Shown in pieces: positions 35,401-46,397 of a stretch of DNA of 64,000 bases. The translations under genes were made by a program, and so were the position numbers. Under the pieces are notes generated by a model. It did not search any database and was not told where the DNA came from. It worked only from the letters and a program-made list of their open reading frames with translations. Every line of letters begins with the position of its first letter. Within the stretch, counting starts at the first letter, position 1. The stretch comes from Paracyclopina nana (Eukaryota; Arthropoda; Copepoda; Cyclopoida; Cyclopettidae). The stretch lies in assembly GCA_019096065.1 (NCBI GenBank), contig JAGUCH010000004.1, positions 6,572,001 through 6,636,000 of the forward strand, read 5' to 3'.

Positions 35401-38400
35401 AGGCCTTCTTCTGCCTATCGAGACCACTTTAGGAGCCTACAATTGGACTGAAGTGGAACGATATGATTCCACAGACCTCCAACTTATGCTCAAGGATTTG
35501 GAGCCCTATATGAGATACGAGATTCTGCTGCAAGCCTATAATCAATTTGGCAGAGGGCCTGTGGCAAAGCTCGAGGCAGACACCGACTCTGATGGTATAT
35601 GAGTGCTCCTACATTATTCTGGATGTACATCTACCAGTTCACGTTCTTATCTAATTGGTTTCAGTGCCGAACTCGCGGCCAGAGGGAGTCTCCTGTGAGG
35701 GTGTCACGTCAGCAGGAATCCAGCTCAAATGGGATCTAATTCCCTTGGATAACTTGCGAGGGAAGCTAACTAGCTACAAAATACACTATCAAGAGGTGTC
35801 GTCCCTAGACTTGAAGGACAGTAAGAGGATTCTGCGATTGCACAGAAGGGTCACTTCTAACAAAAAAGTCGCATCGTTTTCATTGAAAATTGTGCGAAAA
35901 AGGCCATCACTAATTCGGCTCTAGATTGATGCTAATACTTCAAAATTGACTTCCTTGATGTTTTTGGGCTACTAAAATGTTATCTTCAGAGATTTTATTT
36001 TATCAAACTCAGATTTTGTCAATGAAACTCTATGCCAAAAGGCTGCAAGAAAATCAGAAAAAAATCATATGTGCCAATAGATCCCTTGGACTTCAGCATT
36101 CCTCAAAGATGCTTTCCAAAAAACTTCAGTAGGACACCTTGGAATAATTTAGTACCCCTGTTGTGTTCATATATCCACATGCTTATGAGATTTGGAGGAG
36201 TTTTTGCCAACAAAACTTGTGGCTATTTCTATTAAAATTGGGGTGCTTTTGATCAATTTAGGCAATTGGCTGCCTAAAAACCTAATTTATTTACATTTTT
36301 CTAGCTTTAGAATAACTTTCCTATGATTTAGAATGGGATTTATCTAAGTAATGCCAATTTTTGGCATTCTTGAAGTTACGGTGCATTTTCACATACTTTT
36401 CAATGATGCGACTTTTTTATTAGGAGTGACCCTACTGTGGATTGGTAACCTTAAATATGATGCTTTCAATGAATGCTTTACTTAGGCTCCAATGGAGGGG
36501 TTGAACAAGTGGCACCCTCTGCTCTTAAAGTCATCAACATGAAGGCCACCTTTGTCCTTAAAGGACTACGACCCAATGGTAATTACAGCATAATGCTCAA
36601 CGCTCAGACCTCAAAGGGGGACGGAGCAGTTTCCTTGCCAATTTTCTGTCCAACCAAGCCATCAGGTAAGCCATTGAAGACGTGTCAGCAGCCATCCAAT
36701 TACTATTCTAACTTTATTATTCTGCATAATAAAAAGTACCCGGATCCCCTGAGGACTTGAAAATCACGATCAAAAGCGATTCGGCTGTGATAGTTTCTTG
36801 GCTACCTCCTCAAAGGAACTTTGTTCTCATCACAGGCTATACGCTCTTTCTAAGGTAAGCCCTTTTCTTTGTTTGTTGCCATTAGGAGCTTACCATGCAA
36901 AATTCAAAATACTTTATGCAAAAATCGCGTTTTTTTTCGGTAGCTTGTCAAAAATGGTCAAATGCCGCATTTTTTTGCAGTAATTTGTCAAAAACGGTTG
37001 AATACCATACTTTTTGAGATAATTTGTCAAAACTGGTCAAATACCGCACTTTTTTATTGGTAAAATGGCAAGAAAGGTGAAATACTGCTCTTTTTGTTGG
37101 GTAATTTACCTAAACTGGTTTTATATCGAACTTTTTCTCGGTAATTTTTTTGCCTCATTTTTTTTCGGTAATTTGTCAAAAACGTTCTCAAAAAAATGCT
37201 GCACTCAATTTGTAATAAACACAAATATTATGCGGCTAAGAGAGAAAAAAAAAGTTTTTTCGGGAAATTGCGAAAAATTGTGAATTGGAGGAATGCCGCA
37301 CACTAACGTAAAGCAACGCACACTACTAAATACCGCACACTACTTAATACCGCACACTACTTAATGCAACACACTTCTAAATACCGCACACAGCAAAAAT
37401 TCGAAATGCATTTGAAATAAATTGTCAGGCAATTATTCTAATACACTCATAATTAAAACAAATTGTTTTCACTTAGTGCATTACACTGCTAAACAATGAT
37501 TTTCTGTTGCTTCGCAAGTAAGCCAATTTGGGATAAAAAATGGACCCTCTTTTAGCCAAATTTCGTCCTTTAATGCTCTGTTCACCTACCAAGGAAATTT
37601 TTTCCTTCCGTTAAATTGTGTTTTACTTAAGCCTCCTATTTCAGAACTGATCATTTTTACTCACTTTTCATAGCTTCAATTAGACCACTTTTCCGACCTC
37701 TTTTGGTCATATGAACTAGAAGTGTTATGATTAATCAGAAGTACGAAAACTTAAGCATTTCGTTTAAGGCTGTCGTAAGATTTTAAGGAAACGAGGCATA
37801 GATGAACACCCTATTAATGTCAATTTGTGCATAAATGCCATTCAAAACTATCTGCTTCCTCCACAGATACACATTTACTTTCCTTAGATTAATTCAAAAG
37901 TATATAAAATGTGTTCATTATTTAGTAGGCAAACACACTAAATACCGCACACTTAAAGAAATGGCAAGAAAAAAAAAGATTATGGTTGAGCTATCAGGAT
38001 TCACACATTGATATATGTATTCATGCTTTCTCGTGTTTCTAGTCACTAAAAAATACTTTGGGTGATGGCAAAATGACTCGTATTGCAGGCTGAAGCTCAA
38101 TCTTGAGGGTACTAATTTAAAAATCTTTTCTCTTCCTTTGCCTAATCTAGGCACAAACAGGATGACAAGGAAGAAGTCTCCACGGATGAGGTGCACGTGG
38201 AGACATCCTTATTGCAGTACACCGTAGAAAACCTATCTCCGTCCGTGTACTACCAGTTCTGGGTGGTGGCCAACTCGCTCCTGGGGCCAGGAAATGCCTC
38301 TGTCATCCGCGGCTATCGGGTGTCCAAGTCCGGTTATCGCTCCGATGATTTAGGTATGTGACCGTAAATAATAATGCTATGAAGTGTGCCAAGCCTTCTT

Positions 38401-41233
38401 ATTTAGTAGTGGGCATACATTCTATCGGCCGTTCGCTGCAAGTGGCCCAAGGTGGCACCATCAATTTGCCTTGTCTCTACACTGCCAGTGGCAACATTGA
38501 AATCGACTGGTTCAAAGACCACCATCAAAGAGGCCGCAACAACATCCGCCATTCCGAGGCCAGAGCTCAGGGAAGAATTTCTATACGCAAACACCATTTG
38601 GAAATTACTAACGCTCAGCCTGCTGATGCGGGCAACTACTCGTGTCAGGTGAAAGCCTGGCAAAGGGAGGCTCACGACTCCATCACATACACACTCCTCG
38701 TACTAAGTAAGCTTATAGTATATACTGCTAAAAGTTAGACCTAACTTGCGAGAAACTTTTGCGAACTCCATGTAGAATGTGTGTACGGTTGGAGTGAACT
38801 TATTCATACATCTTTTTTTTTCAGGTGAACCCTCACGACCTCGCCTGAGGCTGATTTCCTCGGATTCCACCTCAGCCAAATTAGAGCTAAAAGTGGAGGA
38901 TGAGGATGAGAAGCAGCTTCTGCCTCTTCTCTGGTGCTCTGTGTTTCATCGAGCCAAATTCGGCCAGCCAGAGGAGACCCTTTTGCCAGGCAGAAACTTG
39001 AATAGCATTCACATCAACAGCCTCAAATGTGGGACGACATACAGGTCAGTGGCCTATTTATGGCAAGAAACTTCTTCCTCCTTTTATGTATGCTTTTTTT
39101 CCCTTTCTTGCAGTGTTTATGCCACCTGCGTTAATTCCCAAGGATCGAGTGGGGCTTCAGTCCCAATCGAGGACGTTCAGACGCGAGGACAAGTCCCTGT
39201 TGCACCATCCAACCCTGCGGACTTTGTCCACCCTTCCAATACTTCCGTGAGGCTGGACTTGTTCACGTGGAGCAAGCAGACATGTCCTGTCGATTACTTC
39301 ATTGTCAGCTACAGAAAAGAGAGGGTGAGATCAAGGGAATTGTGAAGCCTGATCGAAAAAAAATGAGATTTTGCTCCTTGATCTTGAGTTCCGATATTTT
39401 AAAGGCAACTAGCGCAAACAAGCTGTAGAGTTCGAGTGAAATTTCGAGTTCTAATTTCGAATGTTTTCAATGTAATTTCAAACAAGTTTCTTACGTAGGT
39501 ATAATTTTTTCCATCAGACTCTAGTAGCAAAGTATCACTGATGAATGTTTCACATGCACTTGATAGGATTTGCATTGGACCCTGGTTTCCAACGACTTGG
39601 GATTGCGATCACGCAGGTTCACCATTCGCCAATTGGAGCCGGAAACGTCGTATGAATTAAAGATAAAGGCCAACAATCCTGCAGGCTCGACAGACTTCTC
39701 ATACAAATTCGAGACTGTGTCCTCACTCGCAGCCTCCGCGGGCACGCAGCTGGGGATAGGCTCCACTCAAAACGGAGGCCAAAATGGCGATCGGGACATC
39801 ATCACCAGCGGAGGCCTCAACCAATTGCAAGTCATGCTACCCGCCATTTTGGGCCTTATGCTGGTCTTGTTAGCAGTTGCTGGATTTGCGGTTTGCGTCA
39901 AGCGAAGTAACAATTGCTCATTTAACGAGTTTTTTATATTGAGGAAGAAATCGTATTATATTCTTTAGAATTGGAGGATCGGACAAAGAGGCATTACCTT
40001 CAAAGTGAGGATCCTTTTACTGGCGAGAAACCAGACGAGAGAATTTACGCCCAAGTGGATACTTTGAATGCAGGCCACCACCGCCATCATCTTCAGCAGC
40101 AGCAAGCCGTTCTTCCTGCACCCAATCAAATGTTCTACAACAGTCATTTTGCAAACATGGACACAATGGGGAAAATCCCCCGTATGATAACTCTACATGC
40201 CAAAGTTAGTTCGACATTAGTTGCATAATGGATTTTTCTTGCAGAGAATCCTGATGACATTTACCCATATGCAACGTTCGTCCTTCCGGATGCGGATTGT
40301 GGAGCCTCCAGTTCAAGAATTGACGTATCTGCGACCTATCAGCAAACTCCAGACTCGATAAGGCAGCAGCAGCAGATGGTGCTCAACGAAAATAACTCGA
40401 CTACCCTTTTGCAGCCCAGAATCAGCACTCTCGTCTTCCAAGAGCAGCCCACTCTTCCACTCTCAGATGCATACAGCAATTCAGTAAGTGCATATCAACC
40501 GTGTCTACAGTGGGAATTTCATAGCATTGCATCTTTGCAGAGCTACTCCACTAGCAATCCCTACCAAGTTGTCCACCAGCAGCAGCAGCAGCAACCAAGT
40601 CACGGCAAAAAACGGCAAAAGAGGAAGAAAGGGACAAATAATCCTCAGCCTCAGCAGCAGATAATGAAGCAGCAGCCCGCAATGGGTCTGGTTTCGCTGA
40701 GGCAACATCAAGCTACTTTAAGGCGTAGCGAAGAATGTCTGACAACGTCATCCCCTGAATCCTCCGAGACTAACTCCGACTTGGAGCAAGATGGCCATCA
40801 CTTTAATAATAGTGGTCTAGTGCCAAACGGAGCAGAATCATCTGGCCAATTAGTCATGGAGCCAGTATGGACTCGTCAAGCGCCGTCAACTGGATATGGT
40901 CCTCCTCCGGCTGCTGACACAGATACGCTACCTAGTTCTGAGGAAGAGGAAGATCCGTATGACAAGGCTGCTGTCAATAATTCATCCCCTCAATCTGAGT
41001 CTCAGTCCGAGGACATGAACGATGTGCCCGACCAGCTACAGCAACAACGGATTTTCGTCAAAAAGGCCAGTGGGGGCTTTGTTGGGTTGACACCTCATCA
41101 ACTTCAGCAAATGCAAATGGTGGAAGTGCAGCAGCAGCAATCCTCTAGCAGGAAATCACTTTCCAACAGGCAAAGTCCTCGCAATGCAAAACGTACCAAG
41201 CAATTGCAGCCAACACATTCCAAATTGGCATAG
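20449..41233 (+). CDS. Dscam2: Dscam-like Ig/fibronectin-III cell adhesion receptor (5' incomplete)
   Basis: Thirty-one in-phase exons: 20449-20622, 20699-20983, 26640-26876, 27133-27270, 27764-27896, 29013-29132, 29196-29347, 29616-29849, 29917-30061, 30583-30693, 30760-31076, 31156-31440 (Ig7a), 31476-31820 (Ig7b), 32472-32594, 32661-32971, 33033-33219, 33283-33426, 34922-35070, 35138-35292, 35347-35594, 35665-35820, 36486-36665, 36737-36854, 38151-38353, 38407-38706, 38825-39044, 39114-39324, 39567-39906, 39969-40181, 40245-40483, 40541-41233. If one Ig7 exon is used per mRNA, the order is Ig1-9, FN1-4, Ig10, FN5-6, one membrane segment (MLPAILGLMLVLLAVAGFAV) and a long Gln-rich tail: the exact Dscam layout. 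Family knowledge: homophilic neuronal recognition and self-avoidance. Seen: GPSFHTEPPMSFTISNDTGG at Ig1, RLNIYGPP between Ig5 and Ig6. No Dscam1-type exon arrays are present, so Dscam2 fits best. The first exon with the start codon is missing. Confidence 0.9.
23269..24927 (-). CDS. Multi-zinc-finger protein nested antisense in a Dscam intron
   Basis: A single-exon gene of 552 residues starting at the first in-frame ATG (24927); the frame stays open upstream without a further ATG. Seen: about ten zinc-binding units, alternating C2H2 and C2HC types, such as CTYCKRMVHAYGHWMHEQSC, CLTCRRSFKGKYLDYNNHVAKC (C2HC), CLLCAKVAPTQ-H-x-CH, CDLCDKKFKLSFELKKHRPRC, CKICGKKYDSPRSMFLHIGNVH and CPMCFGKLAFFEDAQDHIMRFH. 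Triplets of CxxC...H...C followed by C2H2 with a VH ending recur twice, suggesting internal duplication. Acidic linker at about residues 390-460. Inference: a nuclear nucleic-acid-binding protein. No orthologue recognised. Confidence 0.85.
   Translation of the reverse strand: MEGGDMMSKLKARARPSANHKQCTYCKRMVHAYGHWMHEQSCSGKQKKAEESGAKVVPGPPFCLTCRRSFKGKYLDYNNHVAKCEVCFGYMLESQVGFECLLCAKVAPTQGGLYSHLFACHPEVISGSDQATTKSWRCDLCDKKFKLSFELKKHRPRCKLRIKSKSSSSRKNLTKKVVHPPKGGIKCRYCSRLISKSHLEHHQGICRKYRDYIDKDTCKICGKKYDSPRSMFLHIGNVHKAEFAKSVESDDEESSQSETLISSPKKAPGATCDGCGKSYRIGIEMTKHKEKCTPANQQEDQEPKQQASKHVASPSLMTCSYCQDLVSSRLLSVHKGKCAKIAQYVSATTCAICDLNFDSSREVYMHISEVHQTIINNSEVESPQLNESTREAEVDNDITEMDDNVEADTIVASDENSAPDPSSVPVRDEIDVSSIAISNERTIDNFGLEGPANMMQDVCYVGLVRKREPFTNFELNPNSNNPVIRYQQSQLVPNFGDTITDPRLVTKLYVCPMCFGKLAFFEDAQDHIMRFHRVSMQNLRRMGLSLMEETLS
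25588..26349. mobile_element. Palindromic array transposon with 9-bp target duplication (copy 1)
   Basis: The left arm (25588-25685) repeats ACTACTAAATACCGCAC in tandem; the right arm (26266-26349) is its near-exact reverse complement, including the GCAACGCAACGC variant. A third short inverted pair lies inside at about 26053-26097. The 9-bp word CGTCCTATG flanks both edges (25579-25587 and 26350-26358). No coding capacity. Non-autonomous; a 9-bp duplication would fit Mutator-type elements. Confidence 0.8.
30694..30759 (+). other. GC-AG intron in Dscam Ig5
   Basis: The 66 nt start AG|GCAAGG, the best consensus for a GC donor, and end CGCAG|G. Removing them gives AKNRAGSKKHFGRLNIYGPP, matching other Dscam proteins at this spot; keeping them adds 22 unexpected residues without a stop. 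Confidence 0.75.
31156..31440 (+). other. Dscam Ig7 exon, variant a
   Basis: Encodes a whole Ig domain (VAPKVVPFSAPSNL... to NYSCRASNQAGQSS), starting and ending in phase 1. It is homologous to the next exon, which has the same phases. Confidence 0.85.
31476..31820 (+). other. Dscam Ig7 exon, variant b
   Basis: Encodes a second Ig7-type domain (VPPVLAPFSFGSNP... to NYTCVASNEAGE), phase 1 to phase 1, with a longer N-terminal strand region. It lies only 35 nt after variant a; the gap has a 5' splice site (GTAATC) and a 3' splice site (TTACTTTCAG). Confidence 0.85.
33817..34308. mobile_element. hAT-type MITE with 8-bp target duplication
   Basis: A perfect 16-bp terminal inverted repeat (TAGTGATGGAACGAGT, 33817-33832 and 34293-34308) is flanked by an exact 8-bp direct duplication GTTAAAAG (33809-33816 and 34309-34316). 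The interior is rich in CGAGTT words. It lies inside the Dscam intron 33427-34921 and is non-coding. Confidence 0.9.
36938..37184. repeat. Diverged tandem repeat, about 40-bp unit, in a Dscam intron
   Basis: Six to seven imperfect units of the form GGTAATTTGTCAAAA-x-TGGT..AATACCGCACT begin near 36938, 36977, 37016, 37059, 37100, 37139 and 37166. The unit ends in the word ATACCGCAC that also builds the neighbouring array element. Confidence 0.7.
37293..38065. mobile_element. Palindromic array transposon, degenerate copy 2
   Basis: The left array (TACTAAATACCGCACAC units with TTAATA variants) spans 37293-37394, followed by the same interior as copy 1 (GCATTTGAAATAA, CAGGCAATTATT) and the same internal inverted pair at about 37920-37952. 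The right terminal array is missing, and about 280 bp of unrelated sequence interrupts the middle (about 37572-37888). It lies in Dscam intron 36855-38150. Confidence 0.75.
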
Positions 41234-41929
41234 AGAAATCTAAATGTGATCACATTAACTTTGATGTTTCTTACGCATTTTCTACGTAATTGGAATATAC
41301 TACTCAAAGATATTGACACCTACCTTATCACGATCGCGGCAAGGTGCCATTTTTTGCAGTGTCAATGAGGAATTTGGCATTTTCAGTTTCTATGAGCATT
41401 TTGACCAAAATAGTATCTCGTATGCAATGACCGGCCGGCATGGAGCAAATACTTGCTCACGATAGTCATCACTAACGCCTAGAAAGTCAGGCAGTTGTGT
41501 ACAGGGTAACGCAGCAATTTTGACCAAATCATGCACCAGATCTTTTCCCGCACGTCGAGTGTCATTCAGTATACACATCCGCAATATGGAGCTTTCTTCG
41601 CATGTAATGCAACTATCTTCACTATACATAATCTTACAGAGCTATAACCCATGTAATAATTGCAATTATCTCATTTATACTCTAGCTCATATGGCAATAA
41701 TTTCTAATAGTAGTCCATCATTGCTTTTTTATGATTAGGAGCACAACTTTGATGTCGCAAGTTTTAACTAAGAGCAGAAGAACTTGGCACGAGTTCAATT
41801 ATAGGTGGAGCTCTCGCAGCTATAAGCACCGACTCTATACAGCTTTTACCGAAAAACTTTTTTCGAGCGCTGTGTGACGTGACCTCCCGGAAGTGAGCCT
41901 GTGATAATAGCATGGTTTAGGAATCAATT

Positions 41930-43309
41930 ATGGCCTCCAATCAAGAATTAGCAGCAGCAGCAGCGCCACAACCAGGTGAAGATGAGGCCGCTGAAGCACA
42001 GCCGAAGCGAGACCAAACGCCCAAAGAGCCTCCGGTCACCTTCCGCGAGTTCGATGTAACTTTTAATAGGCTATCATAATTATAGGTAATTATAGCAAAT
42101 AATATTCCAGCACACGAAGGATTTTGAGGACCTCGTGCGGACCATCGTGAACCTCTTGGACGATGAGGAGCAAGATCGACTCCGGGAGATGGAAGACTGG
42201 ATCATCAAGAACGAAGGCACTTGGGTGCTCGCTGAGGGCTTCATTACGTTTCTTGGCCGAGTGCTGAACGATGCCAAGATGCCGAGCGAGGCTCGCGTCT
42301 CGCTCTTGAAGCTCTTGGCCTTCGGCTCCGGAATGGACGATTTTGTCCTCGTTCTTCATATGGACCGGAAAGATCACGTCCTCATGAATTATGCACAGCA
42401 AATTGATCGACTTCCCATCCGCGAGCAGGAAGCTGTGGCCCAGCTGGTAAGCCATTTAGAATGCATGCAACGACCTACTTTACACATATGCTTTATATCA
42501 GTTTGCCAACTTGTTCGAGTTCAACTCCTCGGCCGAGTGGCTCTTGTACATCTCCGAGTGGGCCTCGGGTGGCGTGGACTTGTCCAATGTGCGGGTCACC
42601 ACCAAGGTAGCTGTCAATGCTCTCCTGGGTGACACTCCGGCCCTACAAGACTACGGCACAGCCCTAATGCACAACCTTGGCACCAAGGAGGTAAATATGT
42701 TAGGATAGCGTTACTAATGGCAGATTTTTCCAATTTTATTGCCAAAATGTATATAAGGTGTTACTAACTTTGCATTTATATATGTGGCAAATATCGCGTA
42801 AGAAATGCAAGTTAGATAGTCGCAAAAGTGCGTCAAAAAACAATGCATGATACACATGGCTTTAAAAAAAAACTGTCGCAGTTTTTTAGCATTTCAACAA
42901 TTTTATGGGATAACTTGAAATGAAAATCACCACCAATTACCACAAATTACCACCAACCTTAGTAATTTGTAGGTTAGATAATTGTGCTACTACGGCTAAA
43001 GCAACGTAGCTTCATTTTTAGTTTTTTTTACCCAGGCAAAATTTAATTTATGTATTGCAGGTGTTTGATGATGTATGCACCGAATTGGCTATGGCCATTC
43101 TCCAGTTTTTCCAAGGGAAGCCTCCAGAAGAGCAGGTTTTTCGCTGCATGAAAGCCATGCACAAATTCTGCACCATCTCCCACAGGGACGTGCCCCAGCT
43201 GGTCAAAATGATCGGGCCTGAGCCGTCCAAGTTCTCCGGGCTTTCGCCTCGCGTCGACGAATTCGTCGCCGCCATCTCCGCCAAACTCGCAAAAGTCCCC
43301 ATGTTTTGA
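41930..43309 (+). CDS. PUL-domain protein (PLAA C-terminal-like)
   Basis: Four exons (41930-42055, 42111-42446, 42502-42690, 43061-43309) join in phase 0 to 299 residues. Seen: a short Ala/Pro/Glu-rich N-terminus, then an all-helical armadillo-like region from about residue 45 to the end, with alternating hydrophobic helices (SEARVSLLKLLAFGSGMDDF, EWLLYISEWA, VAVNALLGDTPALQDYG, CTELAMAILQFF, RCMKAMHKFC). Family knowledge: the PUL domain of PLAA/Ufd3 folds this way and binds p97/VCP; plant PUX/PPPDE proteins also carry it. Inference: a stand-alone PUL protein acting with p97 or in ubiquitin handling. The assignment rests on general pattern, not on a diagnostic motif. Confidence 0.6.
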
Positions 43310-43664
43310 GCAGCACTAATTTTCTACATCATGTTTTTCAGCCATCTTCGATTGCTCGTTTTTATTATTAACAATATACAATATGATTCAGAAGAAGGTT
43401 GCGTGATTTGCTGGCTCTTTCTTCCAAGAATTATGGATTCTTAAGTAGCATTCTCCTTGGCGTCGGTTTCAAGAGGTTCATTGCTGTCACCAGTGTTAGC
43501 ATAGAAATAGAAACGACGCCACGTGCGTGATTTAAAAATTCGCGAAAACAAAGACTTTCCCATATTCTTAATAGATTTACGTGTAGTGAATATCAGTACA
43601 GTTCACATACTCGTTTTTGAAGAAGCTGCCCAACTATATTACAGCACAAACAAGCTTGTGTAGC

Positions 43665-44297
43665 ATGGCCAGCACATCCATTGACAACGTGAGGCAAACA
43701 GCAGGAGAAATGTCTGGCAAAACTGGACGCAAAACCTCTTTTGCTGAAAACTCCACGTATCACACCTACCAAAGCACTCCTCTGCTAAGAGAAGACCATG
43801 ACGACGATCAGGTGGAAAGGTGAGCCAATTAAGAATATGCGTACTTTGCAATTAATCTAGTGCAATTTCAGGCCTGAAGCATCGCCTTTCTGCATGATGA
43901 AGCCAATTAATCAATTCAGAGGGTACTCATTTTGGTGCTTCATCCTCTTCTCCTTCACGGCTTTCATCATTTTCATCAAAATGGGTAAGAAAATTGGATC
44001 GCGCTTTTGCGATCAAAGTGCATATTAATTACCTTTATTTTCATAGTGGACTGCGATTATGACGACTGCATGACGAACCAGGATGACTACAACAAATGGG
44101 TTGTGCAGTGCATCATTGGCTTGAGCATCATTGCGTCCGTCTTCATGTTCTTTGGATGCATTTGCCTCGTGGTAAGCTTCTCATACATTATTTAAGAAAT
44201 CCAGAAAGCATTTTAATGCCGTTTATTTATTCAGCTTGCCAGGAATCAAGAGGAGAGAGACAGCCAACAAATGTACAGAGGTTACGTTGAAATCTGA
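43665..44297 (+). CDS. Two-pass membrane protein, family not recognised
   Basis: Four exons (43665-43819, 43872-43984, 44047-44171, 44235-44297) join in phase to 151 residues. Seen: a polar Ser/Thr-rich N-terminus of about 60 residues ending in an acidic DHDDDQVER; membrane segment 1 (YSFWCFILFSFTAFIIFIKM) in exon 2; a short acidic loop with two cysteines (VDCDYDDCMTNQ); membrane segment 2 (WVVQCIIGLSIIASVFMFFG) in exon 3; and a short charged tail. No signal peptide, so both ends are probably cytosolic. AATAAA follows at 44316-44321. I do not recognise the family. Confidence 0.75.
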
Positions 44298-44315
44298 AAT
44301 TGTCATAATAATAAC

Positions 44316-44321
44316 AATAAA
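44316..44321 (+). terminator. Poly(A) signal of the two-pass membrane protein gene
   Basis: AATAAA 19 nt after the stop codon. Confidence 0.6.
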
Positions 44322-44831
44322 CTTTGTACAGTACATCACGTCGTTGATATTTTTTAACTGCTAGCAATACTATTTTGATATTTTCAAACTTTTCATACAG
44401 TAGAATTTCAGAATTTTAATAGCTGTTTTTTGATAAAGCAACATCTTTGTGCAAAAGTCCATTTACATCAAAATCAAATAATTATAGCTTAAATCAAGTG
44501 AACTTTATTGAAAATATAAAAAACCTTATTGAAAATCATACATGCTTTATGGCAATTATATATGCTTATTAGAAATCAAATAACGTCACTGACATAGGAT
44601 TAGAAAACCTTTGTGATTCTACCAAAAATAAGCCGGCGGACTTAATAAACGAGCATCAATTCACTTAAGAGAGTTTTTAAAGTCTTCTCTTTTTTCGTTT
44701 CATTATGAATAAGCTGAGGACAAAATGTTTCACTCAAGTTTTACTTTTCTATCATTGAAGTATTAATTTATTAGGTAATTGTGCGTTAATTACCAGGATT
44801 CCGATGTAATATGAAATCGGGCTATAGTTTC

Positions 44832-45438
44832 ACACATTGACTTGAAGGAGGTCCTAACCCAAACTCTTTACAACACCCAAAAAATATACATTTTCTGAAA
44901 GCTTATGTTTTTAGTTTTCATTTGGTAGTAATTTAAAAATCCTGGCCTATGGCTTCCCATAACATAAAATTTTCAAAAACGTCTAGCACCTACAGTTTAA
45001 TATTTTTTGAGATTATAAATAGCAATGACCCCCTCTGAAAAAAGAAGGTCTAACTTTTTTTATTTCATAAGCAAGTCTGTAAAATGCACTCAAATTGAGA
45101 TATTTGCTGCCAAACTTATTATGCAAAATTAATCAAGTTGGCAGTAATCTACTTTTAGCATCGCTATATCTCCGTTTCTGTTCATCCTAGCGATTTTACT
45201 ATTAAGTAACTTAAGTTTTATTTTTGAATTTTAGTGGGGGTCATTGAAGCTAATTATCCCCAAAAAATGAGCCATTTTTGCGCAAAACGTTTTTAAAATT
45301 TTTATGTTATTGGAAGCGATAGGCCAGGATTTTTATTTTATCTCCAAATGAACCCTTGGGACATAAGCTTTCAGAAAATATATAATTCTGGGGTGTTGTA
45401 AGTAGTTTGGGTTAGGTCCTTTGCCAAGTCAATGTGTT
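44832..45438. mobile_element. MITE with long imperfect inverted arms
   Basis: The left arm (from about 44832, ACACATTGACTT... GTCCTAACCCAAACT) matches the reverse complement of the right arm ending at about 45438 over roughly 180 bp, including TTTTCTGAAAGCTTATG and ATCCTGGCCTAT. About 607 bp long, non-coding. I could not fix the target duplication. Confidence 0.75.
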
Positions 45439-45706
45439 CAATGTAAAAAAAACCAGCGCCATGCAAATGCTATTTGATGGTTGAAAATGTGTTTCTCGTT
45501 GAAAGGATTTAAAGATCGTTCTTTGGGTGGCGTCTTTCCTGTTTTAAAGTCATTAAGATGGTTATGACGCCACATTTTGATCGGTCATTGGAGAATCGCT
45601 CGAATTCCCAAAGGTCTGCGCGTTTTTGTCGCTCACGTGCGAAATGCGCAGCGCTACGAAAGGTGTTAACGACCTCTTGATCAAAATATTCTCAATTATT
45701 CTCAAA

Positions 45707-46145
45707 ATGGATCTCGAAGAGGCAACATGTCCCGTTTGCTTGGAGGAATTTTCCGAGATCCAAGGCTGCGTACGACTAAGCTGCAGCCACCTTTGCTGCA
45801 TTTCTTGCCTCAGCCAACTTCCGAAGCACATTTGCCCAGTGTGCAGGGCCAAACTCATCATCCAGAAACACGTGAGCGCATTCAATGCAGTGACAGCTAC
45901 GGAAATTTACCTTTTCTCTCAATTCATAGGAGATCCTGATCCCGGTGAATGTGGTGCTCATGCTGAAGCAGGCCGTCAAAGAGGACAGAGAAATGGAAGC
46001 AAGGGAGCTGCAGTTGAGTGCTGAAAGAGCTAATAGAACTGACATGAGCTGCAAAGCCAGAATTTGCAGGGCTCTCAAGTGCATCGTTGGACTTGTGGCA
46101 TTTGCTGCCGTCTACTTTTCCATCATCTACTACTTTGGAGACTAA
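45707..46145 (+). CDS. Small tail-anchored RING-finger protein
   Basis: Two exons (45707-45871 and 45930-46145, intron 58 nt) give 126 residues. Seen: a RING finger at residues about 8-47 (CPVCLEEF... CSHLCCISC... CPVCR, C3HC4 type) directly after the start; a charged helical stretch; and a C-terminal hydrophobic segment (CIVGLVAFAAVYFSIIYYF) with only GD after it. Family knowledge: this layout is typical of membrane-anchored E3 ubiquitin ligases. The ATG at 45707 is preferred because it starts just before the RING; the frame is open upstream. The stop codon overlaps AATAAA (46144-46149). Confidence 0.8.
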
Positions 46146-46149
46146 TAAA
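46144..46149 (+). terminator. Poly(A) signal overlapping the RING gene stop codon
   Basis: AATAAA at 46144-46149 shares two bases with the TAA at 46143-46145. Confidence 0.55.
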
Positions 46150-46397
46150 TCTACTTTTGACAATAATGCAGCCTTTCGTGACAGAAATTCATGTAATTTC
46201 AATTTGGGTTAAATTAAACATGCAAAAAACACTAACGAATTTCCAGCAGTTTTTGCCATAGTAATTTTTATTATTTTCTGTAGGAATTGAATTCTGGCAG
46301 CGTTGTAGTGCTATATGTAATTAAATCGACTCCGCCCCTCTTTTACGACCATTAATTTTGGCGTCATAGCAGGAATTTCTTCATGGCCTTCTCCTCC

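Noticed and set aside
37572-37888. Nested MITE in the second array element
   Set aside because: Possible inverted ends (TGTTCACCT and its near complement) are too short and weak to call an element.
20449-41233. Hypervariable Dscam1 with large exon arrays
   Set aside because: Introns at Ig2 and Ig3 contain no repeated half-domain exons; only the Ig7 pair is duplicated, so a Dscam2-type gene is preferred.
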